This document shows positions 6,599-8,210 of a stretch of 8,210 bases of DNA, piece by piece. Position 1 is the first letter of the stretch. The number at the start of each line of letters is the position of its first letter. Below the pieces are notes generated by a model. That model saw only the letters and a list, made by a program, of their open reading frames with translations, ran no database searches and was not told the DNA's origin. Origin of the DNA: JAXDLH01 sp034666705 (GTDB taxonomy: Bacteria > Chloroflexota > UBA6077 > SHYK01); assembly GCA_034666705.1 (NCBI GenBank), contig JAXDLH010000112.1, positions 1-8,210 on the forward strand, read 5' to 3'. A program made the translations under genes and the position numbers.

Positions 6599-6685
6599 TC
6601 CTTCGACAGGCGCAGGATGAGCGTCCTTCGACAAGCTCAGGATGAGCGGCGAGGTGGGGGTCCTTCGACAGGCGCAGGATGAGCG
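6599..6685 (+). repeat. Three copies of a 25-bp dispersed-type repeat ('LSLSKD/PELVEG' repeat)
   Basis: Copies lie at 6599-6623 and 6624-6648, exactly adjacent, and at 6661-6685 after a 12-base spacer. Copies one and three are identical. Copy two differs at the centre (acaagctcag instead of acaggcgcag). The unit starts tccttcgaca and ends aggatgagcg. Conceptual translation of the opposite strand gives LILSLSKD and HPELVEGR, the tell-tale spurious peptides of a short intergenic repeat widespread in bacterial genomes. It fills most of the gap between the decarboxylase-like and MOSC genes, ending 16 bases before the MOSC start. It is not protein-coding. Confidence 0.85.
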
Positions 6686-6701
6686 GGGGGAAGGAGGGAG
6701 C

Positions 6702-7244
6702 ATGATGGGGAGGGTCGCGGCGGTGAGCCGCAGCGCTACCCACACCGTGGCGAAGGGCAATATGGATGCGATCCAGTTGCTCGCCGGGCTCGGCGTCGCG
6801 GGCGACGCGCACGCCAGCGCCACCGTCAAGCACCGGTCGCGGGTCGCGCGCGATGCGACCGCGCCGAACCTCAGGCAGGTCCACCTGATTCACGCCGAGC
6901 TGCACGACGAGCTGCGCGGCTGCGGCTTCGACCTTGCCGCCGGGCAGATGGGCGAGAACGTCACCACCGAGGGGATCGACCTGCTCGGGCTGCCGACGGG
7001 CACGCGCCTGCGGCTGGGCGACGAGGCGGTGGTGGAGATCACCGGTTTGCGCAACCCGTGCGTGCAGCTCGATGGGATCCAGCCTGGTTTAATGGCGGCG
7101 GTGCTGGATCACGACGCGCAGGGGAGATTGATCCGCAAGGCGGGCGTGATGGGGATCGTGATCAACGGCGGCGCGGTCCGCCCCGGCGACGCGATCGTCG
7201 TCGAGCTGCCGCCGCCGCCGCACCGACCCCTGGAGCCGGTGTAG
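6702..7244 (+). CDS. MOSC-domain protein
   Basis: A 180-residue stand-alone MOSC-domain protein (molybdenum cofactor sulfurase C-terminal domain family). MOSC proteins carry sulfur, or bind molybdenum cofactor, through a conserved cysteine. Here that residue is Cys120 in GLRNPCVQLD. Other family-like segments are LAGLGVAGDAH (27-37), VKHRSRVARD (42-51), LRQVHLIHAEL (57-67), GQMGENVTTEGIDLLGLPTG (81-100) and RKAGVMGIVINGGAVRPGD (145-163). The frame is open from 6642, but that upstream part is repeat-derived. The ATG at 6702 is chosen because GGAGG (6693-6697) lies four bases before it. The next codon, ATG at 6705, is an equally good start with seven-base spacing. It may deliver sulfur or handle molybdenum cofactor, or, like YiiM-type members, act in detoxification of N-hydroxylated or thiol adducts. 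The specific role is not shown. Confidence 0.87.
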   Translation: MMGRVAAVSRSATHTVAKGNMDAIQLLAGLGVAGDAHASATVKHRSRVARDATAPNLRQVHLIHAELHDELRGCGFDLAAGQMGENVTTEGIDLLGLPTGTRLRLGDEAVVEITGLRNPCVQLDGIQPGLMAAVLDHDAQGRLIRKAGVMGIVINGGAVRPGDAIVVELPPPPHRPLEPV

Positions 7245-7271
7245 GGGACGATCCTTGCCCCCGCGAACCCT

Positions 7272-7317
7272 GCGCCCGGCGACGAACTCGAGACGCGGGC
7301 GCCCGGCGACGAACTCG
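7272..7317 (+). repeat. Perfect 19-bp direct repeat, 27-bp period
   Basis: gcgcccggcgacgaactcg occurs at 7272-7290 and again at 7299-7317, separated by agacgcgg. It lies just after the MOSC gene. Opposite-strand translation gives the repeated peptide EFVAGR. This may be a fragment of a dispersed intergenic repeat; a genome search for further copies would decide. Confidence 0.7.
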
Positions 7318-7393
7318 GGGCCGTGCGCCAGCGCGGCCGGAACGCGGTTAGAGCACCGATCCAGTAATCGGAGTCCGACCTGCTTTAACGCCT

Positions 7394-7429
7394 GGCGTAG
7401 GCGTAGGCGTAGGCGTAGGCGTAGGCGCA
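7394..7429 (+). repeat. Hexanucleotide microsatellite (ggcgta)x5 + ggcgca
   Basis: Five perfect tandem copies of ggcgta (7394-7423) are followed by one ggcgca variant (7424-7429), then ggcga. Such tracts can change copy number by slippage. It is non-coding, about 200 bases upstream of the hpaB-like start, so a phase-varying effect on spacing is possible but unproven. Confidence 0.85.
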
Positions 7430-7508
7430 GGCGAGCGGTGGCTGGCGCATGATCGATCAATACTGAACCGACGCCCCGGGGGAGCGCCGTACCTTGCCGT
7501 ACTCTATA

Positions 7509-7548
7509 GAGGACTCACGACGAGGATTCACGACCGAGGACCCATGAC
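7509..7548 (+). repeat. Three 13-bp imperfect direct repeats upstream of hpaB
   Basis: gaggactcacgac (7509-7521), gaggattcacgac (7522-7534) and gaggacccatgac (7536-7548) are near-tandem, with one extra c before the third. Units one and two differ at one base. They end about 80 bases before the hpaB-like ATG, a reasonable place for a regulator array, but simple local duplication is equally possible. Confidence 0.6.
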
Positions 7549-7641
7549 GGTGGGCGTGCGGACGGCTCCGTGCCCCGCCGAGGGGACTCAAGCAGGGCCG
7601 AGGCGTATAGAGGAGACTCGGGACGATGGGCGTGCGGACGG
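7536..7641 (+). repeat. Partial duplication of the hpaB ribosome-site/start region
   Basis: tgggcgtgcggacgg occurs at 7551-7565 and again at 7627-7641, where it is the start of the hpaB-like gene (codons for GVRTG). Both copies are preceded by a gagga purine run (7536-7540 and 7610-7614). A GTG at 7550 in the upstream copy corresponds to the real ATG at 7626. The upstream frame diverges at once and is out of frame with the gene. This looks like a duplicated leader or a dead start. Confidence 0.55.
7611..7615 (+). promoter_or_regulatory. Shine-Dalgarno that fixes the hpaB-like start
   Basis: aggag lies ten bases upstream of the ATG at 7626. An in-frame TAG at 7608-7610 sits immediately before it, so translation in this frame cannot begin further upstream. 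Confidence 0.6.
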
Positions 7642-8210
7642 GCGAGCAGTACCTGAGCGCCTTGCGGGATGGCCGTGCCGTGTGGCATGCCGGCCGCCGC
7701 ATCGACGACGTTACCAACCACCCGGGCTTCGCCGGCGCGGCCCACACCCTGGCGTGTCTCTACGACCGGCAGCACACGGCTGAGGGTGCCCCGCTGATGA
7801 CGACGGAGTGGCAGGGCGAGCGCATCTCCCTCAGCTATCTGCCGCCGACGGACCGCGCACATCTTGCCGCCCGGCGCCGCAATACCGAGATCTGGTCCGA
7901 CGCCACGCTCGGCTATATGGGCCGCTTCCCGGACTTCTGCGCGCACCTTACCGTCGGGCTGCTCGACGCGGCGGAGCTGCTCGCGACGGGTGGCGCGCAG
8001 TACGCGGCGAACGCCCGCGCCTACCATTGGTATTGCGCCAGTCACGATCTGTGTCTCACCCACGCGCTCAACGACCAGTTCTACGACCGCTCGAAGCGGG
8101 CGAAGGAGCAGCGGGATCCGGATCTAATGCTGCGCGTGGTGCGCGAGACCACCGAGGGGCCCATCGTGCGCGGGTTGCGCAACCTGGCGACCCTGGCGCC
8201 GCTCTCCGAT
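7626..8210 (+). CDS. hpaB: HpaB-family FADH2-dependent aromatic hydroxylase, N-terminal 195 codons (3' end outside window)
   Basis: This frame runs open to the window end, giving about 40% of a protein that is usually 480-520 residues. It matches the oxygenase component of two-component 4-hydroxyphenylacetate 3-monooxygenases, which use FADH2 from a separate reductase to ortho-hydroxylate phenols. Visible family segments are TGEQYLSALRDGRAVW (5-20), VTNHPGFAGAA (29-39), ISLSYLPPTDR (67-77), RRRNTEIW (83-90), LGYMGRFPDF (95-104), DLCLTHALNDQ (141-151) and VRETTEGPIVRGLRNLATLA (172-191). From recalled structural work on family members, an Arg, a Tyr four residues later and a His contact the phenol. 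Here Arg100 and His146 fit, but the Tyr position is Phe104. The ATG is fixed by an in-frame TAG at 7608 and aggag at 7611. No reductase gene is in view. Related pyrrole or chlorophenol hydroxylases share the fold, so the substrate is open. Confidence 0.88.
   Translation, partial: MGVRTGEQYLSALRDGRAVWHAGRRIDDVTNHPGFAGAAHTLACLYDRQHTAEGAPLMTTEWQGERISLSYLPPTDRAHLAARRRNTEIWSDATLGYMGRFPDFCAHLTVGLLDAAELLATGGAQYAANARAYHWYCASHDLCLTHALNDQFYDRSKRAKEQRDPDLMLRVVRETTEGPIVRGLRNLATLAPLSD

Larger units (their letters stand above)
7245..7625. other. Repeat-rich intergenic region before the hpaB-like gene
   Basis: A 381-base gap with no convincing gene. Open frames here are low-complexity and repeat-derived. 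It carries a 19-bp direct repeat (7272-7290 and 7299-7317), a hexanucleotide microsatellite (7394-7429), three 13-bp repeats (7509-7548) and a partial copy of the hpaB start region (7536-7565). No promoter with both boxes and no T-tailed terminator could be identified. Confidence 0.6.

Noticed and set aside
6599..6685. CRISPR-like array
   Set aside because: Only three copies are present, two of them directly adjacent without a spacer, and the unit matches a known type of dispersed intergenic repeat.
6642..6701. Extended N-terminus of the MOSC protein from the ATG at 6642
   Set aside because: These codons are the 25-bp repeats read through (giving VLRQAQDER), and a strong ribosome site precedes the ATG at 6702.
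7255..7452. Arginine-rich open frame in the gap before hpaB
   Set aside because: It is made of the 19-bp repeat and the hexanucleotide tract, has no ribosome site and has low complexity.
7515..8063. A 182-residue minus-strand open frame
   Set aside because: It is opposite the hpaB-like gene, whose plus-strand translation matches the HpaB family along its whole visible length.

Overview
The window is GC-rich DNA (visibly high GC in genes and gaps) from a bacterium. GTG starts, good Shine-Dalgarno sequences and the gene mix fit Chloroflexota, perhaps Thermomicrobia/Sphaerobacter-like. That mix is a BNR-repeat protein, a DinB-like protein, a MOSC protein, a dihydroxyphthalate-decarboxylase-like protein and an HpaB-type monooxygenase. 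The placement is inference from protein resemblance and was not searched.

Layout. (1) 1-735, plus strand: C-terminal part of a BNR/Asp-box beta-propeller protein whose start lies outside the window. (2) 747-2070, minus strand: an island of small genes. In transcription order these are a decayed PIN-domain toxin tail, a DinB-like metal-binding protein, a very acidic protein of unknown function and a DUF4177-like protein. The last converges on the BNR gene with an 11-base gap and carries a perfect 16-bp inverted repeat inside its coding sequence. (3) 2245-5310, plus: a large orphan sensor histidine kinase with a nine-helix membrane region, a Cache-like sensor, HAMP, GAF, HisKA and HATPase domains. 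No response regulator is visible beside it. (4) 5606-8210, plus: a Pht5-like (4,5-dihydroxyphthalate decarboxylase family) protein, a MOSC-domain protein and the N-terminal 195 codons of an HpaB-family FADH2-dependent aromatic hydroxylase cut by the window end.

The last three genes share a strand. The first and last belong to families that act on aromatic rings, so the right-hand part may be the edge of an aromatic-compound pathway. The long gaps (about 115, 381 and 295 bases) argue against one tight operon.

The gaps hold most of the unexplained structure: an 18-bp tandem repeat at 5442-5477, three copies of a 25-bp repeat of the widespread 'LSLSKD/PELVEG' type at 6599-6685, a 19-bp direct repeat at 7272-7317, a hexanucleotide microsatellite at 7394-7429, and three 13-bp repeats plus a partial duplication of the hpaB start region at 7509-7641. 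No rRNA, tRNA, CRISPR array, insertion sequence or convincing intrinsic terminator was seen. I found no clear new multi-gene system. The strongest unusual signals are the intragenic inverted repeat, the PIN relic and the duplicated hpaB leader.
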